Part shown: positions 23,812 to 31,728 of the stretch, one piece after another
Numbering within the stretch: the first letter of the stretch is position 1
Layout of the letters: each line of letters starts with the position of its first letter
Assembly (NCBI GenBank): GCA_947479645.1
Contig: CANKAJ010000045.1
Coordinates: 1-33,923 of the forward strand
Direction: 5' to 3'
DNA: 33,923 nucleotides
Origin: Betaproteobacteria bacterium
GTDB taxonomy: Bacteria > Pseudomonadota > Gammaproteobacteria > Burkholderiales > SG8-39
Notes under the pieces: generated by a model
What the model saw: the letters and a program-made list of their open reading frames with translations, nothing else
The model's database searches: none
What the model was told of the DNA's origin: nothing
Translations under genes and position numbers: made by a program

Positions 23812-23960
23812 TTAGGTTCGCGTGCCGTCGATAAGCCGCTGCACCACGTCGCAGAAGTCCTCCACCGCATCGGCCTTGAGGATCACTTCGCTCACGGCCG
23901 CGCCAAGCGCCTGGGAGCACAGTTGCTCGCCGATGAAGCCCGAGGCAATCGCCAATGCAC
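23812..23960 (-). pseudogene. Receiver-domain C-terminal remnant
   Basis: Encodes only the tail of a receiver domain: ALAIASGFIGEQL, then SEVILKADAVEDFCDVVQRL before a stop. This closely matches the C-terminus of the hybrid kinase at 7067-9961 (VAIASGFIDEDL, then IEVIFKADAVEDFCNVVQRL). The phospho-Asp and N-terminal parts are absent, and the frame upstream reads into unrelated sequence. It lies directly after the PAS membrane gene, so that gene may have lost a downstream kinase/receiver partner (inference). Confidence 0.75.
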
Positions 23961-24060
23961 TCGGCGCGCCCACTGATGCAACTGTATCAAGCACCGACAC
24001 CAGGATAAAAAACCAATTGCAAAATGAAGTCGTTTCCCCTTCAGGCACGCCGAGTCGCAA

Positions 24061-24906
24061 TCAACCCGGCTTTCTCATCTCGGCATCCAGGCACTGCGGG
24101 CAGATGCCATGACTGAAGACGGCATCGGAATGTTCGCTGATATAGCGTTCGAGTTGCTGCCAGTCATTGTCCTCACCACGAATCTTCTTGCAGGATATGC
24201 AAATGGACAACAGCCCTTCGAGATGCTTGAGGCGACCCAGCGTGTTCTCCATCTGCCGGCGAACACTGATGTCCCTGACGATGCAGATGGTATGCCGCTT
24301 GCCGTCGATGCGGGTTGCGGACACGGAGTATTCGGTAGGTATCTCCATTCCATTCTTGTTCCGGCCCGCCAGGTTGGCAATTGGATTGCCCGCGGCGCTC
24401 CGCTCATTGCCGGCCGGCGGATTCAAATGGCTTTCAAATTCGACGCGCGCGCGTTCCGGCACGATCAACTCGACCATTCGCCTGCCGCGCGCTTCCTCCC
24501 CGGCATAGCCGAATACGCGCTGCGCTGCCTGGTTCCACACGACGATGGTTCCCGTGTCATCGAGAATAATGATGACATCATTGGCGGCGGCGCTGAATGC
24601 GCGCAGGCTTTCGTCGGCCAGCCGGTGCCGGGCAAACACCTGCCGCATCATGTGCATTGCCGCGACCACCAGCATGGAAAATCCCAGTCCCATCCAGTCG
24701 TTGGCCATGGTGTAGGTGGTGGCATCCACACCGCCATGTTCGGCAACGTAAGCGAGCATGCTGCGAAACCCCTGCAACAGCAGCGCGCCGCTGAGCAGTA
24801 TCCAGCCCAGCACCCAGCCGGACAGTCGTATCTGGGAAAAAGCAAGGCCGATCCCGATCAATAACAGGATCAGTGACAACAACTGAATGAATGTCAGGCT
24901 TCCCAT
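24061..24906 (-). CDS. Membrane PAS-domain protein with C-terminal four-Cys motif
   Basis: A 281-residue sensor-like protein without a kinase or other output domain. Two hydrophobic helices (about 5-23 and 31-50) and a probable third (about 72-88) precede a PAS/PAC domain (about 100-220) with NDVIIILDDTGTIVVWNQAAQRVFGY and a PAC segment ending CIVRDISVRRQ. The last 50 residues, LEGLLSICISCKKIR to HGICPQC, are a conserved tail known at the end of many PAS and receiver proteins, with C236-x2-C239 and C269-x2-C272 that could bind a metal or a redox group. No clear Shine-Dalgarno sequence precedes the ATG. A receiver remnant follows, so the protein may be the surviving sensor of a damaged signalling set. 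Confidence 0.82.
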   Translation of the reverse strand: MGSLTFIQLLSLILLLIGIGLAFSQIRLSGWVLGWILLSGALLLQGFRSMLAYVAEHGGVDATTYTMANDWMGLGFSMLVVAAMHMMRQVFARHRLADESLRAFSAAANDVIIILDDTGTIVVWNQAAQRVFGYAGEEARGRRMVELIVPERARVEFESHLNPPAGNERSAAGNPIANLAGRNKNGMEIPTEYSVSATRIDGKRHTICIVRDISVRRQMENTLGRLKHLEGLLSICISCKKIRGEDNDWQQLERYISEHSDAVFSHGICPQCLDAEMRKPG

Positions 24907-25082
24907 TGCGGAACCGTTTATACAGCCGCCTCACTGGAGATATGCCAAGAGCATAACTCTCCGCCTGCATGAAGCCGCCGTCAATCGGACATTGTCGAAG
25001 TCGGGCAGTACTTGGCATTTCACGCCAAATAAAGGGCAATCGGCTGCGTTTGCGCAGCATGAGAACCAGCTTCAAAAGGACT

Positions 25083-25190
25083 TGTCATTCCGACCCCGTC
25101 CCCCAAGGGGACTTCCTTCGGGGCGTAGGGTGAGGAATCTGCTTTAAGGTCTGAATTTACAGCAGATTCCTCGCTGTGCTCGGAATGACA
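25083..25190. repeat. Dispersed inverted repeat with an insert in the left arm
   Basis: Starts TGTCATTCCGA and ends CGGAATGACA, with inner arms AGGAATCTGCT and AGCAGATTCCT. The left arm contains an extra stretch around CCCCCAAGGGGACTTCC, found again in the right arm of the copy at 33737. Flanks on both sides (CCAGCTTCAAAAGG and TTCATTTTGAAACG) look like outer inverted arms. The remainder of 24907-25243 holds no gene. Confidence 0.85.
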
Positions 25191-25243
25191 AACTCACCTG
25201 AAATTCATTTTGAAACGAGGTGTAAGTACCCGGGACCAACCGC

Positions 25244-26245
25244 TCAATTGCCTTGCAGCGCGATACCGCTTTCGGCCACCAGTTTTTTCCAGCGCTCGCT
25301 CTCGGTGAGGAAGTGGCGCCTGAATTCCGCCGGCGTGCTGGCCACCAGCGTGGAGTCCTCGCCGAATTTCTGCTGCACTTCGGGGTTCCTGATGATCTTG
25401 GCGAGTTCGCCCTGCACCTTGTCGATGATGGCGACGGGTGTTTTGGCCGGGGCGATCAGCCCCAGCCAGCTGGCGTACTCCCAGTTCACGCCCTGTTCCA
25501 GCGCGGTGGGCACATCGGGCAGCGCGGAATTGCGCTCCTGGCTGGAGAGTGCCAGACCGCGCATCTTGGCGGTTCTGATCATGGGCAGCGCGGGACCAAA
25601 GGTCACCGGGACGATATGCGTGCGGCCGGCGATGAGGTCGGGGTAGCTGGCGCCCACCGCCTTGTAATGCACATAGGTCACTTTGGTGCCGGTGGCCGAT
25701 TCGAGCATCAACCCTTGCAGGTGCTGCACGCCGCCGGCGCCGCCGGTGCCGAAATTGATTTCACCGGGATGCGCCTTGGCGTACGCGACGTATTCCTTGA
25801 GCGTCTTGAACGGCGCGGAGTTCGACACGCACAGCATGGCGTAGCGCTTGTTTACCAACGATACCTGGTCGAAATCCTTGACCGGATCGTAGGACCCGTC
25901 CTTGACCAGCAGGGGCAGCAGCGCATAAGCGGAGGACACCCACACCAGCGTATAGCCATCGGGCTTCTGCCTGAGCGCGTAGGTCAGTCCCACAGCCATG
26001 GTGCCGCCGGGCTTGAAGTCCATGATGAACTGCTGGCCCAGATTCTTGCTGAGTTCGGCGGAGAAGATGCGCCCCTCCATGTCCACGGATGCGCCGGGCG
26101 CAAAGGGCGTGACCATGGTCACCGGCCGCGACGGGTAGCCGGCCGCCGGGTTTTGCGAAGATTGCGGATTCTGCGCCAGCGCCGTGCCCGCTGCGACCAT
26201 CATGGCGCCGGTCCACACAGCGAATAAGCGACTCGCGTGATGCAT
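25244..26245 (-). CDS. Bug/TctC-family periplasmic receptor (4)
   Basis: Exported Bug receptor, 333 residues. The signal peptide ends near AGTALAQ, and a short Asn/Gln/Ser linker precedes YPSRPVTMVTPFAPG. It shows MDFKPGGTMAVG in place of the more usual DNRxGGxG motif, PDGYTLVWVSS, INFGTGGAGGVQHLQ and TYVHYKAVGASYPDLIAG. The ATG at 26245 has GGGAG 8 bases upstream; an in-frame GTG at 26266 lies upstream of that site. It follows a Gfo/Idh/MocA oxidoreductase gene on the same strand, but a 155-bp palindromic element lies between them, so cotranscription is uncertain. Confidence 0.92.
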   Translation of the reverse strand: MHHASRLFAVWTGAMMVAAGTALAQNPQSSQNPAAGYPSRPVTMVTPFAPGASVDMEGRIFSAELSKNLGQQFIMDFKPGGTMAVGLTYALRQKPDGYTLVWVSSAYALLPLLVKDGSYDPVKDFDQVSLVNKRYAMLCVSNSAPFKTLKEYVAYAKAHPGEINFGTGGAGGVQHLQGLMLESATGTKVTYVHYKAVGASYPDLIAGRTHIVPVTFGPALPMIRTAKMRGLALSSQERNSALPDVPTALEQGVNWEYASWLGLIAPAKTPVAIIDKVQGELAKIIRNPEVQQKFGEDSTLVASTPAEFRRHFLTESERWKKLVAESGIALQGN

Positions 26246-26271
26246 CTCGATCTCCCTGGAAATCACCTTAG

Positions 26272-26423
26272 CAGTTTGTTGAAATTCGTTGAAATGTCAT
26301 TCTGAGGAGCGTAGCGACGAAGAATCTGCTTTTTCAAGTTGTTAATTCGAAAGCAACAGCAGATCCTTCGCTATGCTCAGGATGACAAGAACTGAGAGTA
26401 TTACGGATAAATTCAACAAACTG
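26272..26423. repeat. Dispersed inverted repeat with outer 12-bp perfect ends
   Basis: The outer arms CAGTTTGTTGAA (26272-26283) and TTCAACAAACTG (26412-26423) are perfect inverted repeats. Inside, 26295-26387 is a copy of the dispersed family (TGTCATTCTGAGGAGCG...AGGATGACA). The whole looks like a short non-coding mobile unit between the oxidoreductase and Bug (4) genes. Confidence 0.85.
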
Positions 26424-26442
26424 TTAGGTGAGAAATAAGCGC

Positions 26443-27540
26443 TCAGGTCACCGCCAGTTCGCGCCCCGTATCCGATGACTGCTTGATGGTGTCGAGGAAG
26501 CGGTGCAGGTCAACTGCGGTGTCGAAGGTCGGCAGGCGATTCTTGCCGGTGCGGATCGCCTCGGCGAACAGCGTGTACATCTGCCCGACATTGAACGGAT
26601 CGCCGCGCGGAAAATCGGCCGGGACATAGTTGAAGCGCTCGGGAATGGCGAGGTCGGCGAGCTTCTGGCTGCGTTGCGCGCCCTGAACGCGCAGCATCTC
26701 GCCGCGCTGCGAGGACACGCTGCCGGTGGCAATCAGCGTGCCTTCGCGGCCGAAGATCTCCATGCGAAAACCGCCGCCGGCCCAGGGCACGGCACCCACG
26801 TGGACCGACGCCACCGCGCCGCGCGCGAGTTTGCCGCTGACCAGCACGTTGTCGGGCGAGGTGACTTCCACCATCTGCCTGGTGTCGGTGTCCAGCCATT
26901 GCGGCGCTTGCGTGGTGACCATGCAGGCCACCCGCGCGAAGTTGCCCGCGACAAAGCGCAGCGCGTCGATGACATGCCCGTTGGCAATCGTCAGGGTATT
27001 CGCGCCCAGACTGGCGTCGCGCTGCCAGGAACGGCTGGAGGGACGCTCCAGCGCGCCGTCACGCATGGTGGTGACATGACAGGCCAGCACTTCGCCCACG
27101 TAACCGCCCTCGATCAACTCCTTCATGTACATCAACGCGGGGCTGACCCGCGATTGCAGGCCGACCACGTGCTGCACGCCTTTCGCGCGCGCCAGCGCGG
27201 CCAGTTCCACGGCTTCGGCGGTGGTGCGGCCGAGCGGCCATTCGGTGTAGACATGCTTGCCGGCTTCAATGGCCGCCTTGGTCGGCTCATAGTGCGAAGG
27301 CACCCGTACCACCACGGCCACGGCGTCAATCTCCGGCGAAGCCACCATCGCTCGAAAATCGTGAAAGGCCAGTTTTGCGCCAAACGCCTTGCGCGCCTCT
27401 TCTGCGCTCTCCGGTCGCGTGGTGCAGACCGCCGTCATCTCGACATCCGGACTGGCCAGCAGCGCCGGGAAGTGCGACTGCGAGGCCCAGGTCGAACGAA
27501 CGTTGGCACCAATGATGCCCAGACGAATCTTGTTAGCCAT
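26443..27540 (-). CDS. Gfo/Idh/MocA-family oxidoreductase, EWP variant
   Basis: A 365-residue protein with the two-domain layout of NAD(P)-dependent sugar and polyol oxidoreductases. The N-terminal Rossmann region begins IRLGIIGANVRS, and AVAVVVRVPSHYEPTKAAIEAGKHV follows. The catalytic EKP motif of active members reads EWP here (100-102, in YTEWPLGRT), so the usual catalytic lysine is missing. GHVIDALRFV is preserved in the second domain. EWP is, as I recall it, also the form found in fungal Gal80-like proteins that bind NAD(P) without known catalysis. GAGGAG lies 10 bases before the ATG. It sits between two Bug genes on the same strand; its role may be sensing, or an altered reaction. Confidence 0.88.
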   Translation of the reverse strand: MANKIRLGIIGANVRSTWASQSHFPALLASPDVEMTAVCTTRPESAEEARKAFGAKLAFHDFRAMVASPEIDAVAVVVRVPSHYEPTKAAIEAGKHVYTEWPLGRTTAEAVELAALARAKGVQHVVGLQSRVSPALMYMKELIEGGYVGEVLACHVTTMRDGALERPSSRSWQRDASLGANTLTIANGHVIDALRFVAGNFARVACMVTTQAPQWLDTDTRQMVEVTSPDNVLVSGKLARGAVASVHVGAVPWAGGGFRMEIFGREGTLIATGSVSSQRGEMLRVQGAQRSQKLADLAIPERFNYVPADFPRGDPFNVGQMYTLFAEAIRTGKNRLPTFDTAVDLHRFLDTIKQSSDTGRELAVT

Positions 27541-27604
27541 GCTGCAGTCTCCTCAAGGGTGGTGATATTCAAACGCGGTGCATTATTACGGGGATCGCCA
27601 TCGA

Positions 27605-27650
27605 CGATGCCGGCAGCATCGACACGACTACTGCCAGCCTGCCCGGCAGT
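27605..27650 (-). terminator. Two small hairpins after Bug (5)
   Basis: CGATGC-CGGCA-GCATCG (27605-27621) and ACTGCC/GGCAGT (27630-27650) lie between the Bug (5) stop codon and the oxidoreductase start. Both stems are only 6 bp and no U-tract follows. Confidence 0.3.
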
Positions 27651-27654
27651 TCTT

Positions 27655-28644
27655 TCAGTCCGGCTTGATGTTGCCCGCGCGCACGACTCGGTCCCAGCGC
27701 GCCGACTCTTCCCTGATCAGCGTGGCAAATTCCTCCGGCGTGCCGCCAATGAGGTCCACACCCTGCGCCAGCAGCTTCTGGCCAACGTCGGGGGAATTGA
27801 CCACCTTGACCGCACTCTCATACAGTTTCGTGATGACCGGCCGCGGTGTTCCGGCCGGCGCCAGCAGGCCGATGCCTGCGCTGGCCTCGAATCCCTGACC
27901 GCCGGCTTCGGCCAGGGTCGGCACGTCGGGCAACAGGCGGAAGCGCTTGTGCGCGCTCAGCGAAATCGGCTTGATGCGGCCCGCCTTGAGAAAGGCCATC
28001 GCGAGCGGAACGCTGGTGATCATGAAATTCACCTCGCCCGCCACTACGGCATTCAGGGCCGGTCCGCTGCCCTTGTAGGGAACATGCAGGATGTCGATCT
28101 TCTCGTTCATTTTCAGCAGCTCGGTCGCCAGGTGATTGATGCTGCCGTTGCCCGCGGAAGAGTAACGCAGCGCGCCCGGTTTGGCACGGGCGTAGGCCAG
28201 CACCTCCTTGAAGGTATTGGCCTGAACCGAGGGGTGCAGCACCAGCACCGTGGGCGTCATGGAGATCAGCGCGATCGGCGCCAGTTCCTTGGAAACATCG
28301 TAGGGCATGTCCGGGTACAGGCTGGGGTTGATGGTCAGCTGGCTGGTGGACGCGATGAGCAGCGTGTAGCCATCCGGCGTCGCCTTGGCCACCATGGCGG
28401 CACCGACATTGCCGTTTGCCCCGGGTTTGTTTTCGTAGATGACCTGCTGGCCCAGCACTTCCGTCAAGCCTTGCGCAAGCGGTCTGCCGGTGAGGTCGAG
28501 CGACCCACCCGGTGTATAGGCGCAGATCAAGCGCAGCGGCTTGCCGGGGTAACTGGCTTGCGCGAATGCCGCATTGCTGGCGCCAAGCAAAGTAATGGCG
28601 GCCAGCGCCCGGATGCTTCGTGTCGTTCTGCTTCCAATTAACAT
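27655..28644 (-). CDS. Bug/TctC-family periplasmic receptor (5)
   Basis: Exported Bug receptor, 329 residues. The signal peptide MLIGSRTTRSIRALAAI continues to SNAAFAQ. The mature part begins YPGKPLRLICAYTPGGSLD and shows YENKPGANGNVGAAM, PDGYTLLIAS, LRYSSAGNGSINHLATEL and LHVPYKGSGPALNAVVAG. The start at 28644 is set by AAGGGGG 7 bases upstream; a 44-residue in-frame extension has no signal-peptide logic. It follows Bug (6) on the same strand across 138 bases containing a hairpin. Two adjacent receptors of one family suggest tandem duplication followed by divergence, since they differ clearly. Confidence 0.92.
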   Translation of the reverse strand: MLIGSRTTRSIRALAAITLLGASNAAFAQASYPGKPLRLICAYTPGGSLDLTGRPLAQGLTEVLGQQVIYENKPGANGNVGAAMVAKATPDGYTLLIASTSQLTINPSLYPDMPYDVSKELAPIALISMTPTVLVLHPSVQANTFKEVLAYARAKPGALRYSSAGNGSINHLATELLKMNEKIDILHVPYKGSGPALNAVVAGEVNFMITSVPLAMAFLKAGRIKPISLSAHKRFRLLPDVPTLAEAGGQGFEASAGIGLLAPAGTPRPVITKLYESAVKVVNSPDVGQKLLAQGVDLIGGTPEEFATLIREESARWDRVVRAGNIKPD

Positions 28645-28677
28645 GCCAACCCCCTTGCAGACTTTTGTGATTACCAA

Positions 28678-28700
28678 ACAAGGGCGTGTCGCCCCCTTGT
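28678..28700 (-). terminator. Hairpin between Bug (6) and Bug (5)
   Basis: ACAAGGG (28678-28684) pairs with CCCTTGT (28694-28700) around a 9-base loop, 83 bases after the Bug (6) stop codon. The minus strand continues TTTGG, a poor U-tract. Confidence 0.4.
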
Positions 28701-28782
28701 AGATCCCCGACTTCAGAGGAAACACTGTGCACGCTTTCTCAGGCTTTGAGACCTGTTCAGCGTTTCCTTTTGTCATGCGCTC

Positions 28783-29757
28783 TTAATCCAGCTTGATGTT
28801 GGCTTCCCTGATGATGCGCGCATACCGTACGGCCTCCTCACGAAAATATTCGGCGAACTGCTCCGGTGTGCTCCACAGCGGTACGGCGCCCAGCGCCAGG
28901 ATACGATCCTGCAGCTCGGCCCCTTGCATGAGCCGGGTCATTTCACTGGCCAGTCGCGCGCGCAGGTCCCGCGGCATCGCAGCGGGACCGAAGTAGCCGA
29001 ACCAGGCTGATGACTCGAAACCGGGCACACCGGCCTCGGCCACGGTCGGCGAATCGGGCATCAGCGGCGAGCGCTTGGGCTCGGCCACACCCAGCAATTT
29101 CAATTTGCCGGACTTCACGTGCTGAATGACCGCCGGCAGCCCCACGAACATCATCTGAATACGCCCGGCCACGAGGTCGGTGACGGCGGGCCCGGTGCCC
29201 TTGTACGGCACATGCAACATCTTCACACCGGCATAGATATTGAACATTTCACCCGCCAGGTGGGTCCCGGCACCATTGCCCGCCGACGCATAGGTGAGTT
29301 CGCCCGGTTTGGACTTGGCCAGCGCCACCAGTTCCCTGACCGAAGCGGCCGGCAGGGATGCATTCATCACCAGAAAATAGGGCGTGTTGGCGGTGAGCGA
29401 AATGGTCGAGAGGTCTTTCGCCGCATCGTAAGGCAGTTTGGGATAGAGGCTGCCGTTGCTGGCGAGCGACGACGTGCCGAACAGCAACGTGTAGCCATCG
29501 GGCTGGCTGCGCGCGACCGCTTCCGTGCCGATGACACCGTTACTGCCGCCGCGATTATCGACCAGGAATTGCTGGCCCATGGTCTCGCTGAGCTTCTGGC
29601 CGACCTGGCGCGCAATCAGATCGGTGGGACCGCCGGGGGGATAACCGACCACCACGCGCACGGACCGCGTCGGATAGCCCTGTGCCAGCAGCAGCGAGGG
29701 GACACATGCCGCCACGACCAGCAGCAACCATCGTTTCATTCGGGAAAATGCATTCAT
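28783..29757 (-). CDS. Bug/TctC-family periplasmic receptor (6)
   Basis: Exported Bug receptor, 324 residues. The signal peptide MNAFSRMKRWLLLVVAA ends near PSLLLAQ. The mature part begins YPTRSVRVVVGYPPGGPTD and shows VDNRGGSNGVIGTEA, PDGYTLLFGTS, LTYASAGNGAGTHLAGE and LHVPYKGTGPAVTDLVAG. The start at 29757 has GGAG upstream; an in-frame extension to 29796 lacks a ribosome-binding site. It lies 65 bases after the crotonase gene with a hairpin between, so it could be the third gene of a CMD-like, crotonase, Bug unit. Confidence 0.92.
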   Translation of the reverse strand: MNAFSRMKRWLLLVVAACVPSLLLAQGYPTRSVRVVVGYPPGGPTDLIARQVGQKLSETMGQQFLVDNRGGSNGVIGTEAVARSQPDGYTLLFGTSSLASNGSLYPKLPYDAAKDLSTISLTANTPYFLVMNASLPAASVRELVALAKSKPGELTYASAGNGAGTHLAGEMFNIYAGVKMLHVPYKGTGPAVTDLVAGRIQMMFVGLPAVIQHVKSGKLKLLGVAEPKRSPLMPDSPTVAEAGVPGFESSAWFGYFGPAAMPRDLRARLASEMTRLMQGAELQDRILALGAVPLWSTPEQFAEYFREEAVRYARIIREANIKLD

Positions 29758-29787
29758 CACTTGCTCCAAAGTAGAGACGCAGCCGGA

Positions 29788-29806
29788 GAGGGGCACGCCG
29801 CCCCTC
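29788..29806 (-). terminator. Hairpin after the crotonase gene
   Basis: A perfect 7-bp stem GAGGGGC / GCCCCTC with a 5-base loop (ACGCC), 17 bases after the crotonase stop codon. No U-tract follows. Confidence 0.45.
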
Positions 29807-29822
29807 GTCCTGTGCTGATCAA

Positions 29823-30647
29823 TCAGAATCGATCGCGAAATTGGGGGGCGCGTTTTTCCATGAAGGCACGCACCGCTTCCTTGTGATCGTCCGTCTGTGA
29901 TGACTGAACCACCCGCACGGCCTCACCGTCGATGGCCGACAGATAGTCCTGCGCGCGTGCTTCAGCAAGGTTGGCCTTGATATTGCGCAGCACGACCCGC
30001 GGCCCGTTGGCCAGCGAGCGCGCCAGTTCGAATGCCTGCGCACGCAAATCCGCATCGGGAACCACGCGGTTGATCAACCCCAGTTGCTCGGCGCGCACCG
30101 CCGGCACGCGCTCGCAGGTGAGCAGCAGTTCGCGGGCCCGTGCATCACCGATGGCGCGACTGAGCAGCCACGCGATGCCGTAATCGCCGCTCAGGCCGAT
30201 CTTGGCGTAGCCGGTGCTGACAAAGGCCGATGCAGCGGCGATGCGCATGTCACAGGCGAGCGCCAGCGCCAGTCCGGCGCCGGCCGCCGGGCCGGGCAGT
30301 GCCGCAATGGTGGGCTTGGGGGAAAGCACCAGCGCGCCACTGACGGCGCGATGGCGCGCCTGCATCAGCCGTATCCTTTCCTCGATGGGCTGATCGGTGT
30401 TCTTGCGCTTGTCACCCATGCCCTTGACGTCGCCACCGGCGCAGAACGCCGTGCCCGCTCCGGTCAGCAGCAAGGCGCCAACCTCGGGATCTTCAAGACT
30501 GCGCTTGATCATGGCGGGCAGCGCCACACCGAGTTCGGCGGACAGCGCGTTGCGCGCCTCCGGCCGGTTCAGCGTCAGCGTTGCCACGCCGTCACGTATG
30601 GAATACAGAAGATGGCTGGTGCCGGTATCGATGTTCTGTTCTGACAT
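29823..30647 (-). CDS. Crotonase-family enzyme, PaaG-like active site
   Basis: Enoyl-CoA hydratase/isomerase superfamily member, 274 residues, acting on an acyl-CoA in the cytoplasm. The oxyanion-hole parts are AFCAGGD (67-73) and GPAAGAGLALALACD (119-133). Neither of the two Glu residues of classical enoyl-CoA hydratases is present: the first site reads Leu/Ala and the second lies in TGYAKIGL. An Asp (D155, in GLSGDYG) is placed like the catalytic Asp of PaaG-type isomerases. It is therefore more likely an isomerase or a specialised hydratase than a beta-oxidation crotonase. The ATG has AGGATC upstream. The gene upstream on this strand encodes a carboxymuconolactone-decarboxylase-like protein across 216 bp. 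Confidence 0.88.
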   Translation of the reverse strand: MSEQNIDTGTSHLLYSIRDGVATLTLNRPEARNALSAELGVALPAMIKRSLEDPEVGALLLTGAGTAFCAGGDVKGMGDKRKNTDQPIEERIRLMQARHRAVSGALVLSPKPTIAALPGPAAGAGLALALACDMRIAAASAFVSTGYAKIGLSGDYGIAWLLSRAIGDARARELLLTCERVPAVRAEQLGLINRVVPDADLRAQAFELARSLANGPRVVLRNIKANLAEARAQDYLSAIDGEAVRVVQSSQTDDHKEAVRAFMEKRAPQFRDRF

Positions 30648-30863
30648 GTTGGATCCTATGTTGAATTTTCTGGCAATGGCGCCGCTGGTCCCCGATCAAC
30701 CGCATTGGACACGTTGGCCGCATTGGACGTATCAGACAAATGGGCGCTTCGTGTCATCGGGCCGGGTAGGATACTGCAGATGGCCGTAGAGGGCAGCGCA
30801 GGGCACTGCCCCGGACCTGGAAAGCGCACGGACCCGGTCAGTGCGAATGGCCAATGCAACCGC

Positions 30864-31436
30864 TCAGCCTTCCCGCTGCGGCCCCTTGCCGTCTGGCCCC
30901 CACGACACGGCGCCCTCCTGAATCGGCACATCGAGGGTCTGGAACAATTGCGACAACATGATCCAGTTGCCGATGCCGACAGCCATCTCCACCAGCAGCG
31001 CCGGCTCCTTGAGGTGTTGCGCGCATTCGGCCCATACTGCGTCCGAAATGCGGCCGCGCGTGACCGTGTCATCGACAGCAGCCATCAGCGCGCGCTCGGC
31101 CGGGCCGGGCCTGTCCGAATTCCTCCAGTCGCGCACCGCCAGCACGTCCTCATCGCTGAAGCCCGCCTGCGTCGTCGCAATGCGGTAATGCTGCGCCCAC
31201 GCATATTCCGACCCGGTCATCCAGGCAATGCGCAATACCATCCATTCGCGCAGGCGCAGCGGCAATTGGTTCTTGTGCAGCAACGTGGTGATCAGCCCAT
31301 AGAGCGAGCGCGCCACTTCCGGATTGTTGGCAATGGCGCGAAACGCGCCCCGGCTGGCCTGCGTTTGCGCAATGCCGATCTCGCGGCCCAGGCTGAGCGC
31401 CTGTTCCAGTGGTATCCATTGCAACCGATCCGCCAT
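30864..31436 (-). CDS. Carboxymuconolactone decarboxylase-like protein without Cys pair
   Basis: A 190-residue helical protein of the CMD/AhpD superfamily. The core helices are seen at LPLRLREWMVLRIAWMTGSEYAWAQH and at ERALMAAVDDTV. AhpD-type members carry a CxxC pair just before the His; here the segment is SEYAWAQHYRIA, keeping the Glu and His but with no Cys, so a peroxidase role is unlikely. AAAGGGAAAG precedes the ATG. It is divergent from Bug (7). The 216-bp gap to the crotonase gene downstream holds two copies of GCATTGGAC but no gene. Confidence 0.85.
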   Translation of the reverse strand: MADRLQWIPLEQALSLGREIGIAQTQASRGAFRAIANNPEVARSLYGLITTLLHKNQLPLRLREWMVLRIAWMTGSEYAWAQHYRIATTQAGFSDEDVLAVRDWRNSDRPGPAERALMAAVDDTVTRGRISDAVWAECAQHLKEPALLVEMAVGIGNWIMLSQLFQTLDVPIQEGAVSWGPDGKGPQREG

Positions 31437-31609
31437 TGCTTTCCCTTTGCTGGTTGTGATTCAGGCTGCACACATTCTGCTCCAGTTACGCTGCTGTTGG
31501 TGGCAGCAGGCACAGCGCTTTTGCCACATACTTGCGCCTGAGTACCAGAACTCTGGCTCCAACTGAGTCGGCCCGAACGTTGTTGAACACGCCGGCAAGC
31601 AGGTTGGCC

Positions 31610-31690
31610 AATGCACAATTGATTATTATCACAATACAGATATTGTCATTTATCCATAATTTTCTATTCAATAATTGCTATCAAATAAAG
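31610..31690. promoter_or_regulatory. AT-rich divergent promoter region
   Basis: The only strongly AT-rich stretch in the 292-bp gap between the divergent CMD-like and Bug (7) genes. On the plus strand, TTGATT and TATTGT with a 16-bp spacer is one possible promoter, and TTGTCA further on gives another. No single candidate stands out. The remainder of 31437-31728 holds no gene. Confidence 0.35.
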
Positions 31691-31728
31691 ACGCCGTAAC
31701 ATCTCTTCCGGCCGATCAAGGAGGCAGC

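Noticed and set aside
26503-28641. A 712-codon plus-strand open frame opposite the oxidoreductase and Bug (5) genes
   Set aside because: It spans two well-supported minus-strand genes and its translation (His/Arg/Gln-rich) matches no family. It is an antisense artefact of GC-rich codon use.
30694-30733. Two GCATTGGAC copies 18 bp apart downstream of the CMD-like gene
   Set aside because: Short, unpaired and not near a start codon at promoter distance; likely chance or minor duplication.
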